Shown here piece by piece: positions 42,980 to 51,526 of a DNA stretch of 64,000 nucleotides. This stretch comes from Streptomyces flaveus (GTDB lineage Bacteria; Actinomycetota; Actinomycetes; Streptomycetales; Streptomycetaceae): the NCBI RefSeq assembly GCF_014647675.1, contig NZ_BMPQ01000001.1, positions 591,133-655,132 of the forward strand, read 5' to 3'. Both the position numbers and the translations under genes were made by a program. The notes below the pieces were generated by a model, which was not told the origin of the DNA, made no database searches, and saw only the letters and a program-made list of their open reading frames with translations. The stretch's first letter is position 1, and each line of letters begins with the position of its first letter.

Positions 42980-44083
42980 TCAGTCCTCCGCCCGCCCGAA
43001 CAACGGCGCCAGCAACAACTGAGCCGCCCCCTCAGCCACCCCCCACTCACCGCCGGAGGCAACCCGTACCGGCACAGGACTGCTCGCCCCCTCCCGCTGA
43101 GCCCGGGCATCGAGAACCGCCCCGACCCCTCGCACGAACCGCTCGGGCTCGGCGGCGACAATCCGCCCGCCCAGCAGCACAAGATCGATATCAAGCAGCC
43201 CCACGAGATTCGCGGCGCCGGCGCCCAGCACCCGAGCCGCCTCGTCCACATCCCCCCGAGCCACGGCCCCCAGGCACAACACCTCAATGCACCCACGGTC
43301 CCCGCACGAACACACCGGCCCGTCCAGCTGGATCACCTGATGCCCGAACTCCCCCGCCCCGGTATGCGCCCCCCGATGCACAGCACCACCCAGTACGAGC
43401 CCGGCCCCCAACCCCGTACCGAGATGCAGATACGCGAAGGACCCGACCTCGCCCTCGACCGCGAGCCCCAGCGCAGCGGCATTGGTGTCCTTGTCCAGTA
43501 CGACCGGCATCCCCAGCCGCCGAGCCAAGGCATCGCGCAACGGAAACCCGTCCCACTCGGGGAACCCGGTCACCCGATGCAGCACCCCGTGGGTGTGGTC
43601 GAGCGGCCCGGGCATGGCGACCCCGACCCCGAGAACCGCCCCCAGCTCCCCGTCCACCCCTCCGACCAGCCCCTCGACCTCCCTCGCCGCCACCTCCACC
43701 ACGGCCTCCGAGCCCGCCCCCAGATCCAGTGGCCCCCGGCGCTCCCCCACCACCGCCCCGGTCAGATCGACCAGTACCGCCCGCAGCTCGTCCCGTTCAA
43801 GATGCAGCCCCACCGCATGCCCGGCCTCCGGCACGAGGCGCAGCGACGTCCGCGGCTTGCCCCCCGTGGAGGCCTGCCGCCCCGCCTCCGCCACCAGCCC
43901 GTCGTCCCGCAACCGTGCGGTGATCTTGCTGACGGCCTGGGGAGTCAGCCCCGTACGCTCCGCGAGCTCAAGCCGGCTGATGCCCGCGCGCCCGGCGCTG
44001 CGCAGCAGATCGAGCATCAGCGCGGCGTTGTAGCCGCGCAGTGCGTACAGATTCGCGCCGCCTCCGCCATTGGTCCTGTTCAC
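42980..44083 (-). CDS. ROK-family transcriptional repressor
   Basis: A 367-residue regulator with an N-terminal winged helix (SRLELAERTGLTPQAVSKIT) and a ROK sugar-kinase-like domain. The zinc motif CSCGDRGCIE and the GHQ of GAGEFGHQ are present. The DxGGT-like phosphate motif is degenerate (VLVDLTGAVV), so it binds a sugar rather than phosphorylates it. GTG 44083. It is divergent from an oxidoreductase gene with a clear operator between them, so it most likely represses itself and that gene. Confidence 0.88.
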   Translation of the reverse strand: MNRTNGGGGANLYALRGYNAALMLDLLRSAGRAGISRLELAERTGLTPQAVSKITARLRDDGLVAEAGRQASTGGKPRTSLRLVPEAGHAVGLHLERDELRAVLVDLTGAVVGERRGPLDLGAGSEAVVEVAAREVEGLVGGVDGELGAVLGVGVAMPGPLDHTHGVLHRVTGFPEWDGFPLRDALARRLGMPVVLDKDTNAAALGLAVEGEVGSFAYLHLGTGLGAGLVLGGAVHRGAHTGAGEFGHQVIQLDGPVCSCGDRGCIEVLCLGAVARGDVDEAARVLGAGAANLVGLLDIDLVLLGGRIVAAEPERFVRGVGAVLDARAQREGASSPVPVRVASGGEWGVAEGAAQLLLAPLFGRAED

Positions 44084-44110
44084 GAACCCATTGTCCCCCC
44101 GGCTTGCCCT

Positions 44111-44130
44111 TTAGCAACAGCGTTGCTTAA
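44111..44130. promoter_or_regulatory. ROK-type operator
   Basis: TTAGCAAC-AGC-GTTGCTTAA contains a perfect six-base inverted repeat (AGCAAC/GTTGCT) with matching AT flanks. It sits between the divergent ROK repressor and oxidoreductase genes, 20-40 bases before the latter. Confidence 0.72.
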
Positions 44131-44151
44131 GTGGGTGCCATGGTGGAGAAC

Positions 44152-45237
44152 ATGACCGACATCCCCCCTGTCGCCCCCTTCCGTGTGGGCCTCGTCGGCT
44201 ACGGCCTCGCGGGCTCCGTCTTCCACGCCCCGCTGATCGCCGCCACCGAGGGCCTCGCCCTCGACACGATCGTCACCGCGAACCCGGAGCGGCAGCAGCA
44301 GGCGAGGACCGAGTTCCCGGACGTACGGATCGCGGCGTCCCCCGACGAACTCTGGTCCCGCGCCGACGACTTGGACCTGATCGTCATCGCGTCCCCGAAC
44401 AAGACGCACGTCCCGCTCGCCACCGCCGCCCTCGATGCGGGCCTCCCGGTCGTGGTCGACAAGCCGATCGCGGGCACGGCGGCGCAGGCCCGCGCGCTGG
44501 CCTCGTTGGCCGACGAACGCGGCCTGCTCCTCTCCGTCTTCCAGAACCGCCGCTGGGACCACGACTTCCTGACCCTCAGCAAGCTTCTCGCCGACGGCGA
44601 ACTCGGCGACGTCTACCGCTTCGAGTCCCGCTTCGAACGCTGGCGTCCCCAACTCAAGGGCGGCTGGCGCGAGTCCGGCGATCCGGCAGAGGTCGGAGGT
44701 CTGCTGTACGACCTCGGCAGCCACGTGGTCGACCAGGCCCTGGTCCTCTTCGGCCCCGCGGCCTCGGTGTACGCGGAGTCGGACGTACGCCGCCCCGGCG
44801 CCGAGACGGACGACGACACGTTCATCGCGATCACGCACACGAACGGCGTCCGCTCCCACCTTTACGCCTCCGCCACCACCGCCCAACTCGGCCCACGCTT
44901 CCGGGTGCTGGGTTCGAAGGCCGGCTACGTGAAGTACGGCCTGGACCCGCAGGAAGACGCACTGCGCGAGGGTGAACGCCCAACGCCGGGCAAGGCCTGG
45001 GGAGTTGAGCCGGAGGACCTGTGGGGCCGCCTCGGCTCCGGCGAGTCCCCCCTGACCGGCGGCGGCCACCCCGTCCCGACCCTCCCGGGCGCGTACCCCG
45101 CCTACTACGCGGCCATCGCCGCCGCCCTCCGAGGCACCGGCGAGAACCCGGTCACCGCCCTGGAAGCGGCTGCCGCCCTCGACGTACTGGAAGCCGCGCG
45201 CCGCTCGGCCCGCGACGGAGTGGCGGTGACACTGTGA
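44152..45237 (+). CDS. Gfo/Idh/MocA-family NAD(P)-dependent oxidoreductase
   Basis: A 361-residue enzyme oxidizing a sugar, inositol or related polyol. It has the N-terminal Rossmann loop VGYGLAGSVFHAPL, the family Lys-Pro in VVVDKPIAG, and the late GGLLYDLGSHVVDQAL with the catalytic Asp/His region. ATG 44152 has a GGTGGAG just upstream; ATG 44140 or GTG 44131 would add 4-7 residues. The end overlaps the next gene in GTGA. Likely induced when the ROK protein binds its sugar. Confidence 0.88.
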   Translation: MTDIPPVAPFRVGLVGYGLAGSVFHAPLIAATEGLALDTIVTANPERQQQARTEFPDVRIAASPDELWSRADDLDLIVIASPNKTHVPLATAALDAGLPVVVDKPIAGTAAQARALASLADERGLLLSVFQNRRWDHDFLTLSKLLADGELGDVYRFESRFERWRPQLKGGWRESGDPAEVGGLLYDLGSHVVDQALVLFGPAASVYAESDVRRPGAETDDDTFIAITHTNGVRSHLYASATTAQLGPRFRVLGSKAGYVKYGLDPQEDALREGERPTPGKAWGVEPEDLWGRLGSGESPLTGGGHPVPTLPGAYPAYYAAIAAALRGTGENPVTALEAAAALDVLEAARRSARDGVAVTL

Positions 45238-45728
45238 CCCCCAAGGCACCCACCGACGTCCCCACCCTCGCCCCCAGCGTCACCGAACTCGAGGCACAGG
45301 AACGCCGGTTGACGCTCCCCCACTTCACCTACGACGACGCCTGGACCCTCGGCACGCTCCTCGTCGACCTGGCGCGGGAGCGGGGCGCCCCGGTCGCGAT
45401 CGACATCACCCGCTCCGGCCAGCAGCTCTTCCACGCCGCCCTCCCCGGCTCCACCCCCGACAACGACGCCTGGATCGCCCGCAAACGCCGAGTCGTCGAG
45501 CGCTACGCCGCCTCCTCCCTCCTCGTCGGCACCCGCTTCCGCGCCAAGGGCACCACGTTCGAGGCCGACTCCCGCCTGGACCCGGACGTGTATGCCGCCC
45601 ACGGGGGCGCCTTCCCGATCACGGTGGAGGGCGCGGGCGTCATCGGCACGGTGGTGGTGTCGGGGCTGCCGCAGCTGGAGGATCACGCGTTGGTGGTGGA
45701 GGCGTTGGAGCGATTCACCTCCGGATAA
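45234..45728 (+). CDS. UPF0303/heme-degrading-domain (HbpS-fold) protein
   Basis: A 164-residue protein of the UPF0303 family, which shares the GlcG/HbpS fold. Signature parts are VAIDITRSGQQLFHAALPGS and ARKRRVVERYAASSLLVGTR. Proposed roles for relatives are cofactor or heme binding; nothing is proven here. GTG 45234 overlaps the oxidoreductase stop by four bases, so the pair is one translational unit under the ROK operator. Confidence 0.8.
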   Translation: MTPKAPTDVPTLAPSVTELEAQERRLTLPHFTYDDAWTLGTLLVDLARERGAPVAIDITRSGQQLFHAALPGSTPDNDAWIARKRRVVERYAASSLLVGTRFRAKGTTFEADSRLDPDVYAAHGGAFPITVEGAGVIGTVVVSGLPQLEDHALVVEALERFTSG

Positions 45729-45732
45729 GGGG

Positions 45733-45785
45733 AGCGCCCCTTAGGGGCGCGGGGAACTGCGCGACCAGCCACAACGGACCCGCAC
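45733..45785 (+). repeat. dispersed stem-loop repeat A, copy 5
   Basis: Stem GCGCCCCTTAGGGGCGC and tail GGGGAACTGCGCGACC, AGCCACAACGGACCCGCAC, starting four bases after the UPF0303 stop. It lies between two convergent genes and probably acts as their terminator. Confidence 0.9.
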
Positions 45786-45828
45786 CCGACAAACCACAGG
45801 AAGTTCCCCGCCCAACCCAGTGGAACGC

Positions 45829-46686
45829 CTACGCGTCCTTGAGCTCCTGCCGCTGCCTCCCCAACCCCTCGATCTCCAGCTCCACCACATCCCCCGCCCG
45901 CAAGAACGGCTTCGGCTCCGGCTGCCCCATCGCCACCCCCGCCGGCGTACCCGTATTGATGACGTCACCGGGATAAAGCGTCATGAACTGGCTTACGTAG
46001 CGCACCACTTCAGCAACGGGAAAGATCTGGTCGGCCGTGCTGCCGTCCTGCTTCAGCTCGCCGTTGACCCACAGCCTCAGCGACAGCTGCTGCGGATCCG
46101 GCACCTCGTCCGCCGTCACGAGCCACGGTCCGAGCGGGTTGAACGTCTCGCAGTTCTTGCCCTTGTCCCAGGTCCCGCCCCGCTCGATCTGGAAGGCGCG
46201 CTCGGAGACGTCGTGCGCCACCGCGTACCCGGCGACATGCGCGAGCGCCTCCTCGTGCGAGCCGAGATACCGCGCCGTACGCCCGATGACGACCGCCAGC
46301 TCGACCTCCCAGTCGGTCTTCTCCGACGTGCGCGGCACCAGCACCGTGTCGTACGGCCCGACGACCGTGTCCGCCGCCTTGAAGAAGATGACCGGCTCGG
46401 CGGGCGGCTCGGCGCCGGTCTCGGTGGCGTGGTCGTGGTAGTTGAGGCCGATGCAGACGACCTTGCCGATCCGGGCGAGCGGCGGCCCGACCCGCAGCCC
46501 CGCCGCGTCCAGCGCGGGCAGTTCCCCCGCCTCGGCCGCGCTCCGGATCCGGCCGAGCGCCGCGTCGTCGGCGAGCAGCGCCCCGTCGATGTCCGGGACG
46601 ATGCCCGACAGATCCCGCAGGACCCCCTCGGCATCGAGCAGCGCGGGCCGCTCCGTCCCGGCCGTACCGACTCGCAGCAGCTTCAT
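45829..46686 (-). CDS. fumarylacetoacetate hydrolase family protein
   Basis: A 285-residue enzyme of the FAH/2-keto-4-pentenoate hydratase family. KVVCIGLNYHDHATETG opens the catalytic domain; the metal ligands follow in TDWEVELAVVIG (Glu-x-Glu) and YAVAHDVSERAFQ (Asp). It cleaves or hydrates a beta-diketo or hydroxymuconate-type acid; substrate unknown. ATG 46686 has GGGGAT just upstream. It ends tail to tail with the ROK-regulated pair. Confidence 0.88.
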   Translation of the reverse strand: MKLLRVGTAGTERPALLDAEGVLRDLSGIVPDIDGALLADDAALGRIRSAAEAGELPALDAAGLRVGPPLARIGKVVCIGLNYHDHATETGAEPPAEPVIFFKAADTVVGPYDTVLVPRTSEKTDWEVELAVVIGRTARYLGSHEEALAHVAGYAVAHDVSERAFQIERGGTWDKGKNCETFNPLGPWLVTADEVPDPQQLSLRLWVNGELKQDGSTADQIFPVAEVVRYVSQFMTLYPGDVINTGTPAGVAMGQPEPKPFLRAGDVVELEIEGLGRQRQELKDA

Positions 46687-46825
46687 GAATCCCCATCTCC
46701 CTTGATCGCGGGCAGTCCGCCGATGGGTGCGGTCATGGGTGCAGGACGGCTGAACCCATCGGAGGACTGGTCGATCCTCCAAGCTGTACGGCCACTCCGC
46801 AATACCCGGTTCACGGGCTGGACTT

Positions 46826-47593
46826 TCACCCAGTGGCAGCCGCCAACGGCGAGGCCCCCGGCATGTCCCGGTACAGCACAGCCCGCTCGACCGCGCTCCA
46901 CGTCGTACTGGTCACCACGTACAAGGCGGCGGCCAGCGGCACGAAGGCGACCGTGAAGAGCGTCATGAACGACATCAGCGGCATGAACTTCAGGACCGCC
47001 CCCATCCCCGGCACCTGCTGCTCACCACTCCCCGCGGCCGTCACCTGGGGGGTGGCCATCTGCCGCTTCGTACGCCGGTAGTTGAAGGTGGCGACGCAGG
47101 CGACGACCACGAACAGCCCGAGATAGACCAGCCCTCGCGCCCCGAACACCCCGCCGTCCCCCAGCGCGTCCATCCACCGTCCGCCGAGCGGCGCCGCGAG
47201 CAGCTTGTGGGCGAGCAGGGCGTTCGCCTCGCCGCCGATCGTCGAGTTGGAGAAGAGGTGGTAGAGCAGGAAGAAGGCCGGCAGCTGGAACAGACTCGGC
47301 AGACAGCCGGACAGCGGCGAGACCTTCTCCTTGGCGTGCAGCTCCATGACGGCCTTCTGGAGCTTCTCGGGGTTCTTCTTGTGCTTCTTCCGCAGCTCGG
47401 CGATCTGCGGCTGCAGCCGGGCGCGTTCCCGCTGCCCCCGCGCCGCGGCCCGCGACAAGGGGTGCACGAGGAGCCGTACGAACGCGGTGAACAACACGAT
47501 CGCCGCAGCCGCCGCGGACGCCTGGAACAACGGCTCGAGGAGATCGGCCAGCCCTTCGACGAGGCTGGCGAAAACGGACATGAAAGCGGACAT
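46826..47593 (-). CDS. YidC/Oxa1-family membrane insertase (second-type)
   Basis: A 255-residue membrane protein of the YidC family: helix 1 with AAAIVLFTAFVRLLVHPLSRAA carrying the groove arginine, the cytoplasmic hairpin RARLQPQIAELRKKHKKNPE, and SGCLPSLFQLPAFFLLYHLF. It is shorter than the housekeeping YidC and has no large periplasmic domain, the form often found as an extra copy in actinobacteria. ATG 47593 has GGAGGG seven bases upstream. The DUF6412 gene precedes it and is probably co-transcribed. Confidence 0.88.
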   Translation of the reverse strand: MSAFMSVFASLVEGLADLLEPLFQASAAAAAIVLFTAFVRLLVHPLSRAAARGQRERARLQPQIAELRKKHKKNPEKLQKAVMELHAKEKVSPLSGCLPSLFQLPAFFLLYHLFSNSTIGGEANALLAHKLLAAPLGGRWMDALGDGGVFGARGLVYLGLFVVVACVATFNYRRTKRQMATPQVTAAGSGEQQVPGMGAVLKFMPLMSFMTLFTVAFVPLAAALYVVTSTTWSAVERAVLYRDMPGASPLAAATG

Positions 47594-47684
47594 GGGTGAG
47601 CCCTCCGGGGTCTCGTCGTGCCGGGAGATGTACGTCGGCATGACGGCCCGCGAGAGGGCTTCGGGTGAGGTGCTGCCAGGTCCC

Positions 47685-48002
47685 CTACGCGGCCGTCAGG
47701 AGGAGACGGCCGGGTGCTCGAGGACGCGTACGCCCGGAGGCGTCGGGATCGCGTTGCGGCAGGAACGCCGTACGCCGCTCACGGTCGCGGATGGCCGTAC
47801 GCACCCGCGTACGGGGCACGGCGGGCGCGAGCCGCGCGGAGATGACGGAGCAGACGGCGAGCGCGGACCCGGCCGCGGCGGTCGCGGCGAAGGCGACGGC
47901 GCCGACGAGGCTGCCGCTGTCGAGCAGCGCGATCTCGACGAGGACGAGGAGGAGGAAGAGGAAGGCGAGGGGCCGCAGCCTGGCGGTGACGGGCGTACCC
48001 AT
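47685..48002 (-). CDS. DUF6412 small membrane protein
   Basis: A 105-residue protein with two close membrane helices (LRPLAFLFLLLVLVEIALL and LVGAVAFAATAAAGSALAVC) and a basic, arginine-rich cytoplasmic tail. This DUF6412-type protein is typically encoded just before a second YidC, as here (91 bases), which suggests a role with the insertase. ATG 48002 has GGAGG seven bases upstream. Function unknown. Confidence 0.7.
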   Translation of the reverse strand: MGTPVTARLRPLAFLFLLLVLVEIALLDSGSLVGAVAFAATAAAGSALAVCSVISARLAPAVPRTRVRTAIRDRERRTAFLPQRDPDASGRTRPRAPGRLLLTAA

Positions 48003-48090
48003 CAGCTGTCCTCCCTTCCTCACGACACGTGGTCACGCGTGCTGCCTCATCCTAACGGGGCCGCCGCATCGGGTTGGTCCGGTTGTCCGG

Positions 48091-48894
48091 TCAACGGGGC
48101 CGCATGGAGGCGAGCTTCCCCCAGACCACCAGCCGGTACTTGGAGGTGTACTCCGGGGTGCAGGTGGTGAGGGTGAGGTAGTAGCCGGGGTCGGAGTAGC
48201 CGTACCGCGGGTGGACGAGGCTGCGAGGGATCTCGCGGATCACTCCGCCGTCGCGCGGGGCGGTCTGCGGGAGGGTCCGGTCGACGACGTACGTATAACC
48301 GGCCGTACGGGTCTCGACCTCGATCCGGTCCCCTTCCCGCAGCCGGTTGATGTACCGGAAGGGCTCGCCGTGCGTGTTCCGGTGCCCCGCGAGCGCGAAG
48401 TTGCCGGCCTGGCCCGGCTGGGCGGTGTCCGGGTAGTGGCCGGCGTATCCCTTGTTGAGCACGTTCGGCTCGCTGATGCCTTCCGCGACGGGGACGCGGA
48501 GCCCGAGGCGGGGGATGGTGAGGATGGCGTAGGCCTGGTCCCAGCGGGGTTGCCGGGCGGGGACGGGGTTGGTCGGGGAGCCGGATCGCCGGCCGGCACG
48601 GGAGGAGCCGCCCGCACCGCTTGCACCGCTGGAGTCGCCGCCCGCTTCCGGAGGATCACCGTCACCGGTCACGGAAGGGCTGCTGCCCTCACCCTCCCCC
48701 CACTCCCTCTCCAGGGCCTGGACCTCCCTCTCGGCGCCCTCCCGGGCCTGCCGGTTGGTCCACCACAGCTGATGGACGACGAGGAGCATGAGGACGACAC
48801 CGAGGGTGACGAGAAGCTCGGCCCCGTTCCAGAGAACGCGCGCCGCCAGGGCACGCCGCCGCAGGCTCCGCCGACTGGTGACGGGAACCCGCAT
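48091..48894 (-). CDS. class E sortase
   Basis: A 267-residue membrane-anchored transpeptidase with one helix (LLVTLGVVLMLLVVHQLWW), a long flexible linker (about 55-115, Gly/Ser/Asp-rich) and the sortase domain: His in FALAGHRNTHG, Cys in LTLTTCTPEYTS and Arg in SKYRLVVWG. The tyrosine before the active-site loop, typical of class E and its LAxTG preference, fits the LAGTG substrate at 42080. ATG 48894 has AGGAGG seven bases upstream. Confidence 0.9.
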   Translation of the reverse strand: MRVPVTSRRSLRRRALAARVLWNGAELLVTLGVVLMLLVVHQLWWTNRQAREGAEREVQALEREWGEGEGSSPSVTGDGDPPEAGGDSSGASGAGGSSRAGRRSGSPTNPVPARQPRWDQAYAILTIPRLGLRVPVAEGISEPNVLNKGYAGHYPDTAQPGQAGNFALAGHRNTHGEPFRYINRLREGDRIEVETRTAGYTYVVDRTLPQTAPRDGGVIREIPRSLVHPRYGYSDPGYYLTLTTCTPEYTSKYRLVVWGKLASMRPR

Positions 48895-49010
48895 GCGTAC
48901 GCCTCCTGCCCCACGCCTCCTGCCTTCACTGCGGGCGCACGATAAGGGCTGCGGCCTCAACTCACCATCCCCATAAGCGCGATGAGAGCCTTGGCTTAGG
49001 CTCGCTGCTC

Positions 49011-49454
49011 ATGAGTGCGTACTGGCTCCTGGCCCTGATCCCGTTCCTCGCCGGCCTCGCCCTGAGCGTGCAGCAGGGCATGCTGGCGGTCACCGAACGC
49101 TTCCTGCGCCGCGCCGCGCGCCGCGTCGAAGGCACGGTCACCGGCCAAGTGGCCTCCCGCGAGGCGACGTACGCCGCCCTCCACCCCGTCGTCCGCTGGA
49201 CGGACGCCGACGGGATCGAGTACGAACGCGTCGTCCCCGACACGGTCAGTGCCCACCGCCTCCGCGAGGGCCTCCGCGTGCGCCTCCTCGTCATGCCGGG
49301 TGCTCCCGACACGGTGGCTCTGGACTCGCCGGACCGCTACAGGTCGGCGGTGTTCGGCATGTGGATGGGGGTGGTGCTGTGGGGCGGCACGCTGACTGCG
49401 GTACTTGTCCGCATCGCGACGCTGTTGCCCTCTTCCTGCTACCGCTACTGCTGA
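49011..49454 (+). CDS. DUF3592-type membrane protein
   Basis: A 147-residue protein with a helix at each end (YWLLALIPFLAGLALSVQQG and MWMGVVLWGGTLTAVLVRIA) and a beta domain between them (VEGTVTGQVA, HPVVRWTDADGIEYERVV). It is a distant relative of the protein at 30490. TAGGCT nine bases before the ATG looks like a -10, so translation may be leaderless. Function unknown. Confidence 0.7.
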   Translation: MSAYWLLALIPFLAGLALSVQQGMLAVTERFLRRAARRVEGTVTGQVASREATYAALHPVVRWTDADGIEYERVVPDTVSAHRLREGLRVRLLVMPGAPDTVALDSPDRYRSAVFGMWMGVVLWGGTLTAVLVRIATLLPSSCYRYC

Positions 49455-49528
49455 GCGGTCCTGGCCTGCACATCTCTCTTGCCCGCACATCCCTCTTGTT
49501 CGTACGGCGACGGCAGTACGGTGATCCC

Positions 49529-50545
49529 ATGCGCCCCGACACGCCTGCCGAACACGTCGACCACAACGCCGAAGCAGCACGCCTGGAGCGGACCGCCGGC
49601 CTCTACCCCGAGGACGCCGAGCACCTGCTGCTGCAGGCCGCGGCCCACCTCGAACTGGCCGACGACCGCCCCCGAGCCAGCACCCTCTACGACCACCTGC
49701 TCTCCACCCCCGACTCCCTGGAGAACCCCCTCCTGGTACGCGCCCTGAAGGCGGCCAACCTCTGGGAGTACGGCCACGAGGCGGAAGCGAGAGCGATCAT
49801 CGACGGCGTCCGCGCCGCGTCCCCCCGCGACCCGGCCCCCTGGGTGATCGTGGCGGAGGCCCTGGAGTCCCACGACGAGCTGGAGGCGGCACAGGAGACG
49901 TTCACGGAGGGCGCGACGCTGTTGCTGACCGACGTGACGGACCCCCCGTACGCCACCCACCCCCTGCTCTTCGGCCGCCACCGCGTCCGCCGCATGCTGG
50001 GCATGCCCCACGACGACTGGGACACCCGCGCGGACACCCTGCACAAGGCCCCGGTGTCCTTGGACGAACTCCACGACCCGAAGCGGGTGTGGTCCCTGGG
50101 CTCCGACAATCCGGCGGAACTCCAGGCGGAGATCGCCCGCCTCCAGTCGGAACTGACGACGGCCCGCGAGGCCCTGTCCCGCCCGTTCCCGGTGGCGATA
50201 CTGCACTGGCCGGCGGACGAGCTCGCCGAACTGGTCGCCGCGTACCCGTCGTTGGGGTCGGAGTACCCGTCGCACGAGGAGCACCTGGCGACGATAGAGA
50301 CGTCGCTGAGGGAGTTGGCGGCTTCGGGGACTGGGAACTTGGGGATCGTGCCGGGGACGGTGCCGTCTTACGAGGCGTTCGCGGCTTCGGAGCTGGCTTC
50401 GCCTGCTGACGCTTTGCTGCTGCCGCAGTATGCGACGACGTTGGCTGCGCGGGGGCGGGCTGTGGCTTGGCCGCCGGAGCGGGGTGGGGCCTGCTGGTGC
50501 GGCTCAGGCCGGACGTACGAGGGGTGCCACGGAGGCGGCGCCTGA
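49529..50545 (+). CDS. TPR-like protein with C-terminal SEC-C zinc motif
   Basis: A 338-residue soluble protein. The N-terminal half is helical and TPR-like (RLERTAGLYPEDAEHLLLQA, HLELADDRPRASTLYDHLLS); the C-terminus has the SEC-C motif CWCGSGRTYEGCHG, which binds zinc and in SecA contacts SecB or ribosomes. Role unknown. A possible -35/-10 pair TTGTTC-N15-TACGGT ends six bases before ATG 49529, again suggesting a leaderless start. Codon use is normal except for a less GC-rich last 100 bases. Confidence 0.75.
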   Translation: MRPDTPAEHVDHNAEAARLERTAGLYPEDAEHLLLQAAAHLELADDRPRASTLYDHLLSTPDSLENPLLVRALKAANLWEYGHEAEARAIIDGVRAASPRDPAPWVIVAEALESHDELEAAQETFTEGATLLLTDVTDPPYATHPLLFGRHRVRRMLGMPHDDWDTRADTLHKAPVSLDELHDPKRVWSLGSDNPAELQAEIARLQSELTTAREALSRPFPVAILHWPADELAELVAAYPSLGSEYPSHEEHLATIETSLRELAASGTGNLGIVPGTVPSYEAFAASELASPADALLLPQYATTLAARGRAVAWPPERGGACWCGSGRTYEGCHGGGA

Positions 50546-50597
50546 CAGGGAGGATGAGGATCTCGAGACGGGCCAAGAGCTGGGCCAAGAGGCCCCG

Positions 50598-50625
50598 TTG
50601 AGCATGTGATCGACACTGCTAGATT
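50598..50625 (+). promoter_or_regulatory. promoter for leaderless mRNA of the 50634 gene
   Basis: TTGAGC, 16 bases, TAGATT; the -10 ends eight bases before the ATG at 50634, which has no ribosome binding site. Confidence 0.6.
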
Positions 50626-50633
50626 CGTCCGCC

Positions 50634-51053
50634 ATGCGCTCACGTGAGTTCGACCTCGACTTCCGCGACCGGGCCAGTCGCACACGCTCCTGGGGCATCG
50701 CCCTGCTGTCCCTCGCGGCGCTCCTGTGGACATGGTGTTTCGTGCTGCTGCTCACGCCGTACGAGGTCGCCGAGGAGCCCGACGACCAATTCCCCCACGA
50801 GTGCGAATCACGGTTGTTCACGGATCGCGGTACGGCCAACGAGGGCCTACTCAGGGGGGATTGGTGCCAGAACGAACGTGACTGGCCCGAGGCCCTGGCC
50901 GTACTCGGCCTGTCCATCCCGGTGTCGATCGTCGGCGTGGCCCTCTTCACGAACGGCAGCGTGTCCCTCCGAATGAGCGCCCACGCCCAGGCAATGCGCG
51001 AGCTGGACAGGCTGGCCGACGCACGGAAGACCCAGGGCGTGTCTGACAAATGA
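50634..51053 (+). CDS. small two-helix membrane protein, unknown
   Basis: A 139-residue protein I do not recognise: basic N-terminus (REFDLDFRDRASRTRS), helix WGIALLSLAALLWTWCFVLL, an exposed loop with two cysteines (PHECESRLFTDRG and GDWCQNERDW, a possible disulfide), helix ALAVLGLSIPVSIVGVALFT, and a short charged tail. No neighbours that assign a role. Translation is probably leaderless from the promoter at 50598. Confidence 0.6.
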   Translation: MRSREFDLDFRDRASRTRSWGIALLSLAALLWTWCFVLLLTPYEVAEEPDDQFPHECESRLFTDRGTANEGLLRGDWCQNERDWPEALAVLGLSIPVSIVGVALFTNGSVSLRMSAHAQAMRELDRLADARKTQGVSDK

Positions 51054-51093
51054 TCTCTGCGAAGCTTCGGTGTCCGATGCTGTAGGAGGGGTC

Positions 51094-51426
51094 ATGGGGA
51101 TCGAGCTGGAACTGCACTCAGGGCGACCCGCACGAAAGAGGTCGTCCAGGGACACCTTGCTACGGGGCTCTTACGAGCATGGTGAAGCGTTGGCGAGGGC
51201 GTTGAGCGTCCTCGATCGGCATGGCTCGGGCAAGCTCGGCTGGGTAGACCCGTACGGCGACACGCTGTTCAACGAACAGGAAGCCCAAGTCGCCCGCCAG
51301 GAGGTCACCGCCCTGACACAGAGGTGTACCGACGACCAGCAGACAGCGGCTCTGCTCGACCTTGCCGAGCTTCTCGACGAGTGTGCGGCGACGCCGGGCA
51401 GCTACGTGTGGTTCATGGGTGACTAG
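51094..51426 (+). CDS. small acidic hypothetical protein
   Basis: A 110-residue soluble protein that I do not recognise. It is helical and acidic in the C-terminal half (EAQVARQEVTALTQRCTDDQ, AALLDLAELLDECAATPGS) and ends in YVWFMGD. The look is that of small immunity-type or adaptor proteins, which would fit the edge of the following island, but this is a guess. ATG 51094 has AGGAGGG five bases upstream; GTG 51070 is possible. Confidence 0.6.
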   Translation: MGIELELHSGRPARKRSSRDTLLRGSYEHGEALARALSVLDRHGSGKLGWVDPYGDTLFNEQEAQVARQEVTALTQRCTDDQQTAALLDLAELLDECAATPGSYVWFMGD

Positions 51427-51526
51427 CCGTGCTTGATCATTGATCTTGTGGTTGACCGGGGCGAGTTGAGTGATACGGCCCCTGAACTCTCTCTGTCATC
51501 AGCCTTGGGTGAGACGCCACGGATGG

